Shown here in pieces: positions 1-12,344 of a stretch of 64,000 bases of DNA. The notes under the pieces were generated by a model. That model was given only the letters and a program-made list of their open reading frames with translations. It did not search any database and was not told the DNA's origin. The stretch is from Colius striatus (Eukaryota; Chordata; Aves; Coliiformes; Coliidae): the NCBI RefSeq assembly GCF_028858725.1, contig NC_084789.1:41881594-41945593 (forward strand), written 5' to 3'. The first letter of the stretch is position 1. The number at the start of each line of letters is the position of its first letter. The translations under genes and the position numbers were made by a program.

Positions 1-2377
1 TTGAAACTTGTGCCCACCTCTTCAACCTCCAGCGTCCCTGACTTCCCCGTCCACCCAGCCACCTGCCGGCTTGTGCTGCGGTTGGGATTGCCCCAGCCCA
101 GGTGTGGGCCCTTGCACGTGGCCTTGGTGAGCTGCAGGAGTTTCACATGGGCCCCCTCCTCCAGCCTGTCAGCATCCCCCTGGACAGGCTCCCTCCCTCA
201 AGCACACCAGCTGCACCCCTCAGCTGGGTGCCATCTGCCATCCCTCCATGGCCCTTGTACATCCCGAAGGTGCTTGGGACTTGCCAGCCTAGAGTCAAAT
301 CAGCTGTCCTGAAACCATGGCACTGCGTCATGCTGCCATCCATCACGGGCACTGAGGCCTTGCTGGCAGCGTTCCCCAGAGCCACCCTGGCTCCAGCTTC
401 CTCCAATCTTCCCGTCCCTCTGTCCATCCCTGCTGCTCCTCAGCCGACTCATCCCAAGGCAGGATCTGAGGGTTGCCCTCAGAGGTGCAGTTCTTCCCTC
501 CGCACCTGGTTTCTTTTTCCCCAGTCCTTCAGTGGGTGTGGGTGTGGGTGTGTGCAGAGCCTCCCTCCGCAGAGCAGGTTGCTGCTGGGGAGGAGCGTGA
601 CATTACTGTTGTTGGGAGTCCTGCCTGCCTGCAGGAGCCTCCTGGGCGGGAAGTGCTGGAGTGAGCTCGTGACGGATACACAGGGTGAAAGTCTCTCTCA
701 AACGCACTTTCTGGCATGACTAAATGAGCTGGAATTGCTGACATTTTGCCTTTCAGACACATGTCAGCATCCGTAGGCTTGTATTTCAAACCATGGAGGA
801 TTATTGAGTTAAATGTTGCCAGAACAACGGGAGTGGGGGACGCCAAGTGTACGCTGGGTGAAGGTTACTGCGGCCCCGCGGTGTGTGTGCTGGAGAGGCA
901 GAAGCGTGCGGTCGCTGCCCCTGGCCCATCTCACCAAACTCAAGGACACCACCGCTTCCAACGCCGTAACTTCCTCCTTTCGTGCCATGTTTAATTGGGT
1001 TGGGCTGAGTGTTTCCAGTGACAGAAAGGTTTAATGCCAGGGCATTTTGTCAACCAGAAGCAAAATCCTTAAAAGCAAAGAATTTCTTTGCCTGCTGGTG
1101 GGTTCTCCCAGTTTTGTGTCAGTAGCTCTGCTCTGGACTAAACCTAAATTTAGAATAAGTGACACTTTCTTGTTGAAGAGAATCAGAGCTCCTGAGCAGC
1201 GTCACGTCTGCGCAGCCAGAGCTCCCTAATTGCCAGAAGTCTTGGTGATTAAACTCACCGGTGCCGCCGTCTTCCGCATCCGAAGGCTGTGGCTAACCCA
1301 GACAGGGGAGTCTGCAGACAGGCTCTGTTGGGAGGTTTGTCGTGCTGTTAGAACAGGGGCAATCTGGGATGTGAACCCCCCTCTTCCTCCTGGAGAAGGT
1401 TCTGAAGCGGGCCAGACGCCCTGTGCCCTGTATGGCCCGGGGAGCTGAGCTCATCCTCTCCCCAGCCAGCTGGGCACGGTAGGAGCCCGAGCCTGGGGGA
1501 AGGTGAGAAGTGCCTCGAGGGGATTTATTAGATGTTGAGGTAGCAGCTCAGCTTGTCTGAAAGGAAAAGCTCGGTGTCCCCTCTCGTGTTGAAACCAGTG
1601 CTGAGCTCAGACCTCTCCGTTGTTACCCACTGATGAATGAGCATTGACAGTGTCTGAAGATGTAAGGGCTGCTTCCTGCTCTCATTCCAAATGCACACTG
1701 GCAACGGTCTTTAATGAATTTCACATTTACTCTCCAGTTTATTTTGGAGAAGGGTTTGTCTCTGACGTTTTCAGTGAGTGAAAGTTAACCCCTTCTTAAA
1801 CCTGTTTGGGTTTTGCCTCATTTTTATAGACCAGTCATGGTGTGTCGGGTAGCACCACGTATGTCCCGTGACACGGCTGGGCCTGGGCTCCATCGGCGCT
1901 GCAGCTTGGGCTGGATGTGTGGGGTTCACTGGTGTGGGGTTCAGCGTCTTGGAGACTCTTCAGGCACATAGAGGTCCCCTGAACTTGCTCTACCAGTGAG
2001 GGCTGGGGAGCACTGAGCATGTGGGTGTCTGAAGCACGGTGTCAGCTCAGGGCTTCAGAGCTGTGCTGGGGGGGCCTCTCTGAAGTGGGGGCTCAGAGCA
2101 TGAAGCCACCTGCTGCAGGAAGGTGCTGCACTGGGACTGGAGCCCTCTGGTCTTTTTTGCCTGTTACAAGTGTGTTCTTTGAGCCAGTTCTCTCTGGCAC
2201 AGTGGTAGCATGTAGGAGTGAGTGTAGGATGGCTGTGTAGAAGGAGCAGGACTGTCAGCCCTGGTTTGATGGTGTGCCCCACAGACAGCACAAGGTGAAG
2301 TGATTCACCACTAAGCCTCTGTTTCCTTCCCATGTTTCCCAGCTAAACAAACTCAACTCTGGAAATCTCTCTTTCAG
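1..2377. other. Non-coding DNA upstream of GJC1; no gene seen
   Basis: No reading frame here looks like a conserved protein and no exon with matching splice sites and a recognisable product was found. There is a short GT-rich run near 533-556. The stretch lies 5' of the GJC1 coding exon on its strand, so it may be GJC1 promoter or first-intron sequence, or intergenic; the sequence does not decide. Confidence 0.5.
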
Positions 2378-2490
2378 GCATCTTCCCCGTTCTTCAGCTG
2401 GTTTTGAGGCAAATACATTGACTCTCTGAGGTTTCAGCAACTTTGAAGGATGCAGCCGCAGACACTGAATGCTGTCTCGCTAACCAGGAG
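2378..2490 (+). other. GJC1: Candidate non-coding 5'UTR exon of GJC1
   Basis: A pyrimidine-rich acceptor (tctctctttcag) precedes position 2378 and a strong donor (CAGGAG|GTAAGA) follows 2490, giving a 113-nt exon-like segment with no long open frame. Mammalian GJC1 has non-coding 5' exons spliced to a single coding exon, so such an exon is expected upstream of 5096. This is inference from splice signals only. Confidence 0.3.
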
Positions 2491-4319
2491 GTAAGATCCC
2501 CCTTCTCGCTCCTGTTTGCACTGGAACAGCCAAGGTTTACATTCACCCTCTCTGCTGTCTCACCAGCTCTCAATGCACTCTCATCCATTAGGACCCTCTC
2601 TGCTTTCCCTGTTAATTGCTCTCCACAGTACCTGCTCTCTCCTTTGGAAGAACAAGACTGCAGTTGTCTTTAGCTGCAGGCAGTTGTCCTTAGCTGCATG
2701 CCTTTGCATCAAGCTCAGTTAGATCAGTGGGGTTTATTGCAGTGGACTCAGCCTCTCCCCAGCAGTTGCTGCCTTTCTGCATTGCTGGGAGCTCCCATCT
2801 GTGCTTGTGAGCCTACAAACTTCTGTGCCCTTGGTGTGGTCAGCATCAGGCCACGTTCAGGCGGAGCCTGGGCGGGATGCAGCCTGGTAGCCAGGCCTTT
2901 TCCTGTGCTTGGCACACCTCGCTGTAATTACGTGCCATTGATCTTGGTTCTGATGTGGGAATCATTTGTCAAGATCTTTGTTACTTTTAATCCACTTAAT
3001 AGGGGCTTTTTTAATACTCTCTTGTGCTATTTTTTTCTCACACTGTCACGAAGTGATCAATCAGGTGTCCCACACAGCCCATCCGCGTGCTGTCTGTGCT
3101 GTTGCCTTTGCAGGGGAGCATCGAATTTCACCAGGAGGGGATTACAGTTGGATCCCTCGGTTCTGTATTGATTCCATCCCCTCCAATTTCATTATTTTGC
3201 CTGTGAACAGCTCTGGAGTTACCTGGAAGAAGTTGAATCATTGCAGATACGAGTTTTCCTCCAGTCTCTTGAGAGTTCCCAGGTTAAGAATAAATCCCTT
3301 TTAAGATGATTTGTCCAACCCTGGTTTTATGATCTTGCAACAAATGTTGTACTGATGTAAATATTTCTATTAATAATGCCTGACAAACTCATGTTTGACA
3401 TCAGACCAAAAGATGTCTTCTCCCCAGGGCTGTAACAATGTCCAGCAGTTCCTCCTGAGCTCAGTACTTGCCATTTTGCTCCCTGCAGCTCCAGGGGGGC
3501 CTGTGGTGCTGTGAGGGTTTGCCCTTGTGGTGCTTCCCAGTGCTCACAGCTTGGAGTTTCCATCACTCCTTGTTTCACTGTCAGGGGTGCAGATTTACGT
3601 GCATTTACATGCATTTACATGCATTTCTACCTGGTATCTCCTCTCACATTTTTGACAGTTAACTTTTTTTAACTAGATTTTCTTTCTCTCCCTGAAAACT
3701 GCCACCAAATATGTACTAAAGTCTTTCTGGTCTCAGAAGGGGGGTATTTAGCCTGCCTAAGGGACTGAGCCCATATCCATGGGATAGTTTGAGTAGCAGG
3801 TTAGGAGTTGGATGTTCCTCGGGTGAAAGCCCATCCCTGGGCTGGCCCCTCGGGGTGGCACTGCTGTGCTTAGCTCTCCTGCCTCTAAATCACTGATAGC
3901 AGCAGTTGCCTGTTCCTCAGGCTGAGGGGTTTGTTTCTGTCTCAACACAGAGGCTCAACACAGAGCCCCCCATGGAGAGGGCTGTTTCTCTGTGTGGGCT
4001 GTGGTTGAGGCCAAGATCGTGCGCTCAGGCTTTAAGAGGGCTTGGCCACCTCTGGCAGCTTTAGTTATGTTTAGGACGTTAAGTGGGATCTATTTGTACT
4101 GTTCGTGGTGTGACGTCACCAGCAGAGCCCAGCAAATTTCACAGGAGCTTGGCTTTCAGCCCACTGTGTTTTGGAGGTTTCAGCCTGAAATGTACATGTT
4201 TTCATTAGCACTGGCAATACAGAGCAGCTGGGACTTTCTCCTCTGCTCAGGAGCAGCTTTGGGAGCAGGTTCTGTTTGTGGAATGGTGCCTAACTCCTGC
4301 TTCTCCTCATTTGTAGCAG
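2491..4319. other. Non-coding DNA, probable GJC1 5' intron
   Basis: No coding exon was recognised. A short near-tandem repeat of an ATTTACATGC-like unit lies around 3596-3627. If the two candidate 5'UTR exons are real, this is an intron between them. Confidence 0.4.
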
Positions 4320-4392
4320 ACTTCTCAAAAGCCTGCGGAAGAGACGTAGGATCTTCCAGCAGATCCTGGCAGCTGGAGTCTCCCGATAACAG
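4320..4392 (+). other. GJC1: Candidate second non-coding 5'UTR exon of GJC1
   Basis: A pyrimidine-rich acceptor ending tagcag lies just before 4320 and a donor (AACAG|GTGATG) follows 4392. The 73-nt segment has no coding signature. It lies between the other candidate 5'UTR exon and the GJC1 coding exon. Only transcript data could confirm it. Confidence 0.25.
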
Positions 4393-4474
4393 GTGATGCT
4401 ACAGAGATGGTGTGTGCTGGTTGTGAAGTTCCTACAGAGCTTCCTCGCTCTCTCGGTTGAATGTTTGTAACACT

Positions 4475-5043
4475 TGTGCCCAGATGGCCACAAGGCCAAT
4501 GCCATCCTGGTTTGTGTCAGAAATAGTGTGGCCAGCAGGACCAGGGCAGTGATTGTCCCCCTGTGCTGGGCCCTGTGGAGGCTGCAGCTTGAATGTTTGG
4601 CTTTGGACCCTTCGCTACAAGAGGGACATTGGGGGACTGGAGCACAGGGTGCTGGGAAGGGGCTTAGGGAATGGGAGTGCTCAGCCTGGAGGAGGCTGAG
4701 GGGAGACAGGAGCGCTCTGCCACTCCCTGAGAGGAGGCTGAGAGGAGGAGCAGCGGCCATCTTTGCTCCCAAGTCACAAGCAACAGGATGAGAAGAAACA
4801 GGCTCAAGTTGCCCCAGAGGAAGATGAGATTGGAGCTGAGGCAGAACTGAGAGTTTCCCTGAGAGGGTTGTCAGCCCCTGTGCCAGGCTGCCCAGGGAGC
4901 TGGGAGAGTGCCTGGCCCTGGAGGGATCCCAAAGCCGTGGAGCTGAGGTCCTGAGGGCCAGGGGTCAGTGCTGGGCTGGGGATCAGACTCAAGGATTTTA
5001 AAGGTCTTTTCCAACCTCGATGATTCTGTGATTGTGTGATTTG
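4475..5043 (+). mobile_element. CR1 LINE fragment, 3' end
   Basis: The segment reads like the 3' portion of avian CR1: the 'cagaaatagtgtggccagca' type start, the 'ggcagaactg' and 'ccaggctgcccaggga' blocks, then 'tccaacctcgatgattctg' and a terminal ATTCTGTGATTGTGTGATT short-repeat tail. CR1 is the dominant bird LINE and copies are normally 5' truncated. It ends about 50 bp before the GJC1 coding-exon acceptor. Confidence 0.88.
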
Positions 5044-5095
5044 GGATCGAGCTGATCAACTCATACATATTTGAGGGGTTGGTTTGGTTTTTTAG

Positions 5096-5114
5096 ATAAA
5101 GTCACCTGACCACC
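5096..5114 (+). promoter_or_regulatory. GJC1: GJC1 splice acceptor and 5'UTR start of the coding exon
   Basis: The sequence ggtttggttttttag ends at 5095, a good acceptor with a T-rich tract, so the coding exon starts at 5096. It leaves 19 nt of 5'UTR (ending gaccacc) before the ATG, with C at -3 and -1. This fits the mammalian pattern in which all GJC1 coding sequence sits in one 3' exon. Confidence 0.65.
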
Positions 5115-6296
5115 ATGAGTTGGAGTTTCCTGACCCGTCTGTTAGAGGAGATCCACAATCACTCCACCTTCGTTGGCAAAATCTGGCTGTCGGTGCTGAT
5201 CGTGTTCCGGATCGTCCTGACTGCTGTGGGAGGAGAGTCCATCTACTATGACGAGCAGAGCAAGTTTGTGTGCAACACGGAGCAGCCGGGCTGCGAAAAC
5301 GTCTGCTACGACGCTTTCGCTCCTCTTTCCCACGTGAGGTTCTGGGTGTTCCAGATCATCCTCATCGCCACCCCCTCCGTCATGTACCTGGGCTACGCCA
5401 TCCACAAGATCGCCCGGATGGTGGAGCACAGCGAAGCCGACCGAAGGCTCCGGGGCAAGAGCTTCTCCATGCGCTGGAAACAGCACCGCGGCTTGGAGGA
5501 GGCGGAGGAGGACCACGAGGAAGACCCCATGATGTACCCAGAAATGGAGCTGGAAAGCGAACGAGAGAACAAGGAGCAGGCGGCGCCCAGCAAGGCCAAG
5601 CATGACGGCCGGCGGCGCATCCGTGAGGACGGGCTCATGAAGATTTACGTGCTGCAGCTCCTGGCCAGGGCCACATTCGAGGTAGGCTTCCTGGTGGGGC
5701 AGTACCTGCTGTACGGCTTCGAGGTGAGCCCCGTGTTCGTGTGCAGCAGGAAGCCCTGCCCGCACAAGATCGATTGTTTCATTTCGAGGCCGACCGAAAA
5801 GACCATTTTCCTGCTCATCATGTACGGGGTGAGCTGCATGTGTTTGCTGCTGAACGTCTGGGAGATGCTGCACTTGGGATTCGGCACCATCCGGGACACA
5901 TTGAACAACAAGAGGAAGGAGCTGGAGGACTCTGGGACCTACAACTACCCCTTCACCTGGAACACGCCGTCGGCCCCTCCCGGCTACAACATCGCAGTCA
6001 AGCCCGAGCAGATGCAATACACCGAGCTGTCCAACGCCAAGATGGCCTACAAGCAGAACAAAGCCAACATAGCTCAGGAGCAGCAGTACGGGAGCAACGA
6101 GGAAAACATCCCTGCTGACCTGGAAAACCTGCAGAGGGAAATCAAGGTGGCTCAGGAGCGCCTGGACCTCGCCATCCAGGCGTACAACAACCAGAACAAC
6201 CCCGGCGGCTCCAGAGAGAAGAGGCCCAAAGCGGGCTCAAACAAAAGCAGTGCCAGCAGCAAGTCAGGGGATGGGAAGAACTCTGTCTGGATTTAG
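5115..6296 (+). CDS. GJC1: Connexin 45 (gap junction gamma-1), complete
   Basis: This 393-residue protein is a complete connexin in one exon. Connexins form hexameric hemichannels in the plasma membrane that dock into gap junctions; Cx45 acts in cardiac conduction tissue, smooth muscle and neurons. Visible features: the N-terminus [22 protein letters not shown]; four membrane segments near residues 21-41, 76-98, 181-203 and 232-255; an extracellular loop 1 cysteine triad C-x6-C-x3-C ([14 protein letters not shown]); and a loop 2 triad C-x4-C-x5-C ([12 protein letters not shown]). The long acidic cytoplasmic loop (about 100-170) and a Ser/Lys-rich tail ending SVWI, a PDZ-ligand-like end, are typical of Cx45. 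The ATG is the first in the exon and gives the family's exact N-terminus. It is convergent with ADAM11, as in mammals. Confidence 0.98.
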   Translation: MSWSFLTRLLEEIHNHSTFVGKIWLSVLIVFRIVLTAVGGESIYYDEQSKFVCNTEQPGCENVCYDAFAPLSHVRFWVFQIILIATPSVMYLGYAIHKIARMVEHSEADRRLRGKSFSMRWKQHRGLEEAEEDHEEDPMMYPEMELESERENKEQAAPSKAKHDGRRRIREDGLMKIYVLQLLARATFEVGFLVGQYLLYGFEVSPVFVCSRKPCPHKIDCFISRPTEKTIFLLIMYGVSCMCLLLNVWEMLHLGFGTIRDTLNNKRKELEDSGTYNYPFTWNTPSAPPGYNIAVKPEQMQYTELSNAKMAYKQNKANIAQEQQYGSNEENIPADLENLQREIKVAQERLDLAIQAYNNQNNPGGSREKRPKAGSNKSSASSKSGDGKNSVWI

Positions 6297-8690
6297 CATT
6301 GGCTGAGTTTGTTATCTCCTGTGGGGTTTTTGTGCTCCTAGTTTCCCGTAACCAGCAACCCTTGAATAATGGCTTCCACTGAGTAAATATTTGACTCTGC
6401 TTATTTTCAGGGATACCGTCGGCTAGTGACCCAACCTCTCAGAGAGGGTTTATACGCATATACTAGGACTAGAGGACTTTATTCTTCTGTCTTCCAAGTC
6501 AGGAGACGAGCAGGTACATTTAAATCATTCTCATTGAAGGGTTTATGCTGTATGTACAGTGTGACAGTACATTTATTATGCACAACATTTTGTATTTGTA
6601 CACCGGGTCTCCGACCTTCCCCTTTTTTGTATTAAGGAGGAGAAAGCAGTGGGGAGCTGTTGGCATCTCGTTAGTTTTGTCACTGTGCTCTGCAGCTTCG
6701 TCGTCGTTCTTCCTTCTCTGAAAGGTGAAACTTTCTATGCTGCATTCCAGAAGTGCCTTGAAGGTGCAGATGGCCCCCAGCAGCCTCTGCTCGGCCAGGC
6801 GCCCGCGGGCAGAGGTTCCCACACAGCTCTTCATGGTGCTCTTCACCCTGTCTTTGGCAAAAATGACGTGCTGCCTGGGAAATGGAAGTGCCAGGCTCCG
6901 GCTACTGTGTGCTGCAGGCTAGAGGGGAAGTGTCTATGTGTCAGAGAGAACTTGTGTTCAGAGTAAGAGCTCCAGCTGCAACACTGAGAGGGCTCAGACC
7001 TCCCTGCAAGCTTTATGCAACAGGAGGGGAGAGAGGCTTCCAACTCCTGTAAAACATCCAGACCAGAAGTAACTAGAAACAACTGGATTCGGTGGTTGCC
7101 CTTGTTTGTGTGATATCAATGGGAAGAGATGGTTCTGAGGCCTGTTGTTACACAACACCCCGCTCCCCCAGGGCATGAGGTTGTTCTGATACCTTTTGAG
7201 TAAGCTTTCCGTCTTCTCCAAAGTAATCCCTTCAGATGGAGTCACGAGGGCTGTGTGGAGCAGCAGCCTTCCTCCCCCAGCCAGGAGAGGCTGGCTGTCT
7301 GCAGGAGTTTGCCCAGTATCAATGATGCTGCCTTAGTCCAGACCCCTCTCCCCCGTGACGTCCGAGGGGGTTAGTTCAGATGGAGCAGTGTGTATCATTC
7401 TGCTTGAGAGACCAGTCAAATTTGGCATTCCGTGGTTTTGGCATTAGACTTGACTTTATAATTAGCAGGAGGATGCAGTAGTTGCTGCCTTTGGCGGTGT
7501 CTTTTTGGCACAGAGGCGCGTTCGTGTTTGAGAGACGCTGATAAATGTCTGTGCTCTTCGCTGCTGTTTGTGAGCGATTCAGGACCTTGCTCTGCTCTCT
7601 TTTCTGTTAGGTTGTTGTGACTTTGACCTATGCTGGGGGCCTGTTTCAAGCGAGGCTGTTCTGTTTGGGGGCTACCTCAGCCCTTTGCGCCCTCGTGGCA
7701 GCCTGGGCAGGGGCAGGGCTGGGGGGCCGGGCTCCGTAACCCCTGCTCCCTTCCCAGCCCGCAGCGTCCAAGCCTGGGCCTTGTGTCCTAGGGGTGATCC
7801 AAGCACGTGCTTGCAGTTATCCTCCACCCCAAACACTTGCTGAAAATGGGTATTTAGCTGTTTTTAAAAGCTGAAGTGGGCTTGTGGGCACGGGACTAGC
7901 AGCGTGGGGTGAGAGGGAGTTCAGGAGTGGTGCTCCTTGGCTGAAAGGGGAGGCTGAGGGGAAACCTCTGCCTGGGGCTGGGCAGGGAGGCTCTGCCAGC
8001 AGAGAGGGAGCTGGGTGGAAAACACCTTGTCTGAGAGCACCAGGGAGAGACGTTGGGAGGCTGGAGGTCAGCGTGGTGGTTGCAGTGCACCCATTGTGTC
8101 TGACACTGGGGGGTTCTCCCCAGCTTCCCCAGAGGGTTACGTGGCCCTGTGCCCTTCGCCGTGGTTTCAGAGTGGCCTTTCACCAGCCCAATGGGCAAGA
8201 AGTGAAAATCCTTTCCCCTCTGCTGCTCTCTGCACAAGCTGTGGCAATTTCTTATTAAAAGACCCAGGTTCATGGCAGCAGTTTCCCTGTGGTCTGTGTT
8301 CATGACCTGAGCCCTTCCTGCTCCAAGCTGTCTCCTCAGGTCAGCCCCCGAGCTGTGGTCGCCCCGGGCTGTGCCCCGTTAGGGAGTGAGGTGTGTGGAT
8401 TGTCCCAACCCCTGAACCCATCCCCAAAAGACAAAGTGACGGAGCTGTTTCTGTTTTCTGGTTTGTTTTCATTTGAATTGTGTATCAAGTGCATATTTTC
8501 TTTGAGGCTGGGTGTTTTCAGTAGAGGATGTCTGTTAAAGCTCTGCGTGTTCCTGTGTGTGACTGTCTCCTCGGTTTCAAGGCACGGGGCCGGGTTGTTC
8601 CTTTTGAAGAAATGATACATGCATTACTTTACAATGCTCTTGCTCTGGCTTCATGTAGGCCATGCTGAAATAAACGTTCAGAAGAGACTT
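6297..8690 (+). other. GJC1: Probable GJC1 3'UTR
   Basis: The stop codon is followed by about 2.4 kb without any conserved coding frame, containing AT-rich segments and candidate poly(A) signals (ATTAAA at 8254-8259, AATAAA at 8669-8674). A long 3'UTR is assumed; its exact end is not visible in the sequence. Confidence 0.5.
8669..8674 (+). terminator. GJC1: Candidate GJC1 poly(A) signal AATAAA
   Basis: This is the first canonical AATAAA on the plus strand after the stop codon that I found. An earlier ATTAAA variant at 8254-8259 is an alternative. Cleavage would fall around 8685-8700. Confidence 0.4.
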
Positions 8691-10560
8691 TTGGACAAAA
8701 GACCCTACACTGACCCTCTCTTGGGTTTGTCTTGTCGTTCTCTGGTTTGGGATGCGGCTGGGAAAAGAAATAACCGATTAAATCCAGTGGATTCCTCCAG
8801 TCTGAGTGAGATGGCTCCTTCTTTCCAGCACGGGTGAGAGAGGCAGAGGGGGGATGTTGTAATGATCTGCCTTGGAGCCACAGCTTGGAATTGTTGTATG
8901 TTTGACCTTGTTGAGTGGAATGAAAGAGCTCCCGTGCTCTTCTGCATGTGAATTGCTCTTCAGTGACAGGAGCAATTGCCTTAAACAAAGAAAAATCTAT
9001 AAACTTTGCAGTCAGACCTTGGGAAGGGTGAAAACGGGGGAATCTGCATTTCTGCATATGAATGAGCATGCTGCTCCTGTCCAGTGAACTGTGCAGCATT
9101 AGCTGGCCTCATTTAGCTGCCGTTCGCAGGCACATACGGGCACTGGCTGCTCCTTCCAGAGCTGGCAGCTGAGTGGCAGCTGTGGGGCCCTCACAAAAGG
9201 TGGCTACTGTGTCTGGCCTGTGCTGTCCCTGCAGCCCAGAGCCCACCTCTGCCTTGGGCCTGTGTCTCAGGGGGCCTGGAGGGCGTGGTTGTGCCCTGCA
9301 GCTGGATTCAGTGGTGTGTGCTTGGGGTGAAAAGTTGTTTGTTCGGAGGTGAGGGAGAAAGCAGCCCTGTGGCCAGGGGCTCTACCAACACATTTGCAGC
9401 AGGGAAGTCTGAAATGCTTCAGGCATTTAACCAGGACTGAAAAGGGGGTTTGGTGGCACTGCTCTTTCCATTTCCTGAGAAGCAGTGTGAGGGGAGCCAT
9501 CCCAGCCTGGCTGCATTTGGTCCTGTGCTCAGATGCCAGCCAGGAACAGAAGCTGAGGCTAAAGCCAGCTCAAGGCAGCTGCCCTGGGCAAGGGTCAGGG
9601 CAGCCAGGCCATGGGGATTTGCCCCTGGGGATCTGCCCGTGGGGATGCTGCTCAGGGTGCTGCCCGTGGCCTCCAGCTGCTGCTCCCACAGGGTGCACAC
9701 AGCTCCCAGGGCTCCTGGGTCACATCTGCCAGCCCTGTGCAGGGTGTGAGGAGCCTCTCCCACAGCACCACGTGCCTGGACTGATCCCAGCTGATCCTTT
9801 GTGCCTCTGGGCAGCTTCACTTCATTTTCCTCGGCTGGAAAGTGAGGGTGACACGACTGACGTGGTGCCAGGTATTCAAGTGCAACACCATCCTGTCTGT
9901 GGAGCAGCGTCTCTGTTGGAAGCACAGGGGGTGATGTCATTGGCATTGCACATTCCTGCCTGTAGTTTAGCCACAGTCTTGTAGCAGCTACATCTTACTT
10001 AAAGCTTCATTTGTTAGCATTTCAAGAGCTGTTGGGACTCACAGCCACGAGGCTGCTCAGGGCAGGAGCAGGAGCTGAGCAGGAGCTCGGCAGGAGCGGG
10101 TGCTCTTGGTGGAGGGTCATGAGCTGAGCCTGATCCCTGTGGGTCAACTGCTGTACTTTGCAAATGACACTGCAATGGGCCTGTTGGCACGAGGTAAATT
10201 ACAGTTTGCCGTTAATGATGTTATTAGGTGTAACCTGCTCTCCTACAGCAGCAGGGAAAGGAGCTGGGGGCTTCTGCCCCCTGGGGGCTTGCTGTGCATT
10301 TTCTATCTGTCAGATGAGGCTTCAAATATCAGCTCAGCATTGCTTGGGAAATGACATTTTGTTTTCTACAGCCTGACATTATCATTGTTGTGTCAATTCC
10401 CTGTTGGTATCTGGTGAAAAATGCCATAGAAGTGGGGTTTAAAGGCACCTGGCCAATGCTCTTGGGTGCTGGGGGGATGGCTGTTGTACACTTTGCTGTC
10501 CTCCTGCCTTTTCATTTTTGCATTGAATGGGATGTTCTGGTTTTTATTTGGCTGAGCTGA

Positions 10561-10613
10561 GGTGAGGTGAGGTGAGGTGAGGTGAGGTGAGGTGAGGTGA
10601 GGTGAGGTGAGGT
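10561..10613. repeat. (GGTGA)n pentanucleotide microsatellite
   Basis: About ten perfect tandem copies of GGTGA, preceded by an imperfect copy (gctgagctga) and ended by ggtacc. On the plus strand every unit presents GGTGAG, the core of a consensus 5' splice site. Confidence 0.97.
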
Positions 10614-12344
10614 ACCTCCTCACCTTTGGCTCCCAGTGCCCTGGCTTTCTCCCTCATTTGGCCTGTAACACCTGAATTTCAATGTGATGACTCCTCTCCC
10701 TTTCTGTTACTGGTTGGTAGCAGTGTTCCTTGTTGGCTGTCCCCTGAAGCTGTGTCACAGTGCTGAGCACATGGCTGTGTGTGCTGCGTCCCATCCCAGA
10801 AGCGCTGTCGTGGTGCCTCGTGGGGCTCCTGCCTGTGTTTGGGGTTGGGCTGGAGGTGCAAGGGGGGGGATAAAGCTGTGGAAACAGCGAGTGACTGAGA
10901 GAAATGTGTATGTTGTCTGTGGGTTTTAAGAGAGGAAAGGGACACCCCCCAAAAATGGTGTACTTGATTAATTATGTGTAGTGCTAATTGAAGTCCAGAG
11001 GTCTGTTTGCAGGTACCCTGGGTGCTTTACAAAGCTCACTGGCCTGTCAGAGGTGCAGTCCTTTGGAAGGAGCTGCTTTCCTCTGAGCTGAGGGTGACCC
11101 TGCCCAGGGCGAGCCCTTCCCCTGACGTGTGAGGCATGAATCACAAAATGGGGCTGATGAGTCAACTCTGTGTGTGTGTCTGTGGTAAGAAACTCATTAG
11201 TGTTTCAGAAGGACTTGGAGGCAGCTGCTGAGAAGTCAGTCAGTCAGAGTCCATCAGCTGCCTGCTACATCTCTGTGGGCCTGTGGCTGGCACACACTCT
11301 GTGGGGAGATGAACACACTCCCTGGGAACGTTTCCTCCTTGTTCTCCATGAGAAGGGAACCAGCTTCTCTCATGGCAATACAAGCTGCTGCAAAGGCTCT
11401 GAAATGAGGTGGAGAGAGACGTGCAGCGAAGATCCCTGACAGCTGGGGATGGATCAGCCTGGTGCATTTGGTGCTGAGATATGTGACCCAGACAAGGGGA
11501 GCATGAAATGTAAATCTTCTGGCCATCAGGGCCAGGGAAGAAGTGGTTTGCCCAGCTGAGACGGTTATTTTCACAGGCCGGTGAGTGCCCAGGAGCTGTG
11601 CCAGGGCTGGGAGCAGAGGGGAATGGCTGGGCTGGAGGGCAGGAGGAGCTAGCTGTGCTTCTCAGTCTTTAAACCAGGATCTTCTGGTATTGTGATATAT
11701 TGATTATATTGATATTTTCATTGATTTATATGTTTTCCCCCACAAATATCAAATGCACTAATGGAATTTGCAAGTAGCAGAGCAGTGCTTTGGCAGCTGG
11801 TGAAGGTTGGGAGACAGGAGCTGCTGTGGCCCTGGGCTGGCCTGGGGGTGTGTGTTCCCCCTCCCAGAGCAGAACTGCTGCTCAGGGTGAAGTGTGAGCA
11901 GCACCACCCCAGTTGTTCCATCTCTCTGCAGGTGCTGCCTGACCTCAAGCAGGTGAAAGGGAAGTTTGAGATACTTCCAGTCCCATAAAGAGATGGTGGC
12001 CAGAATTGCTTCTGTCTAAAATAGGTAAGAATAGGGATTGGTGAGGACTTGTAGTGTGGCTGAGCAGCTGCCAGGTCACCTGCAGCAAGCCAGGGGAGGG
12101 CACAAGGGAGGACACGTGTCCAGGAGCCTGGCAGCACTGAGAAACTTCTACACTGAGGAAAGAGATGCAGTCCTGTTGAGTAGCCTGGGGGAGGCTGTGC
12201 TGCTCTGCACCCTTGCCATGGCACAGGGTGCTGCAGGGCTCCTACACTGCTCTGCAGGTACAAAATAGCCACCTTGCCTGAAATGATAGAAGGGTGGAGA
12301 GAGATAGAGGGCAAGTGGTTTACATGTTGGGTCACCTAAAATGT

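Noticed and set aside
5142-6017. 291-codon antisense ORF over GJC1
   Set aside because: A shadow of the real connexin frame produced by codon bias; no protein features.
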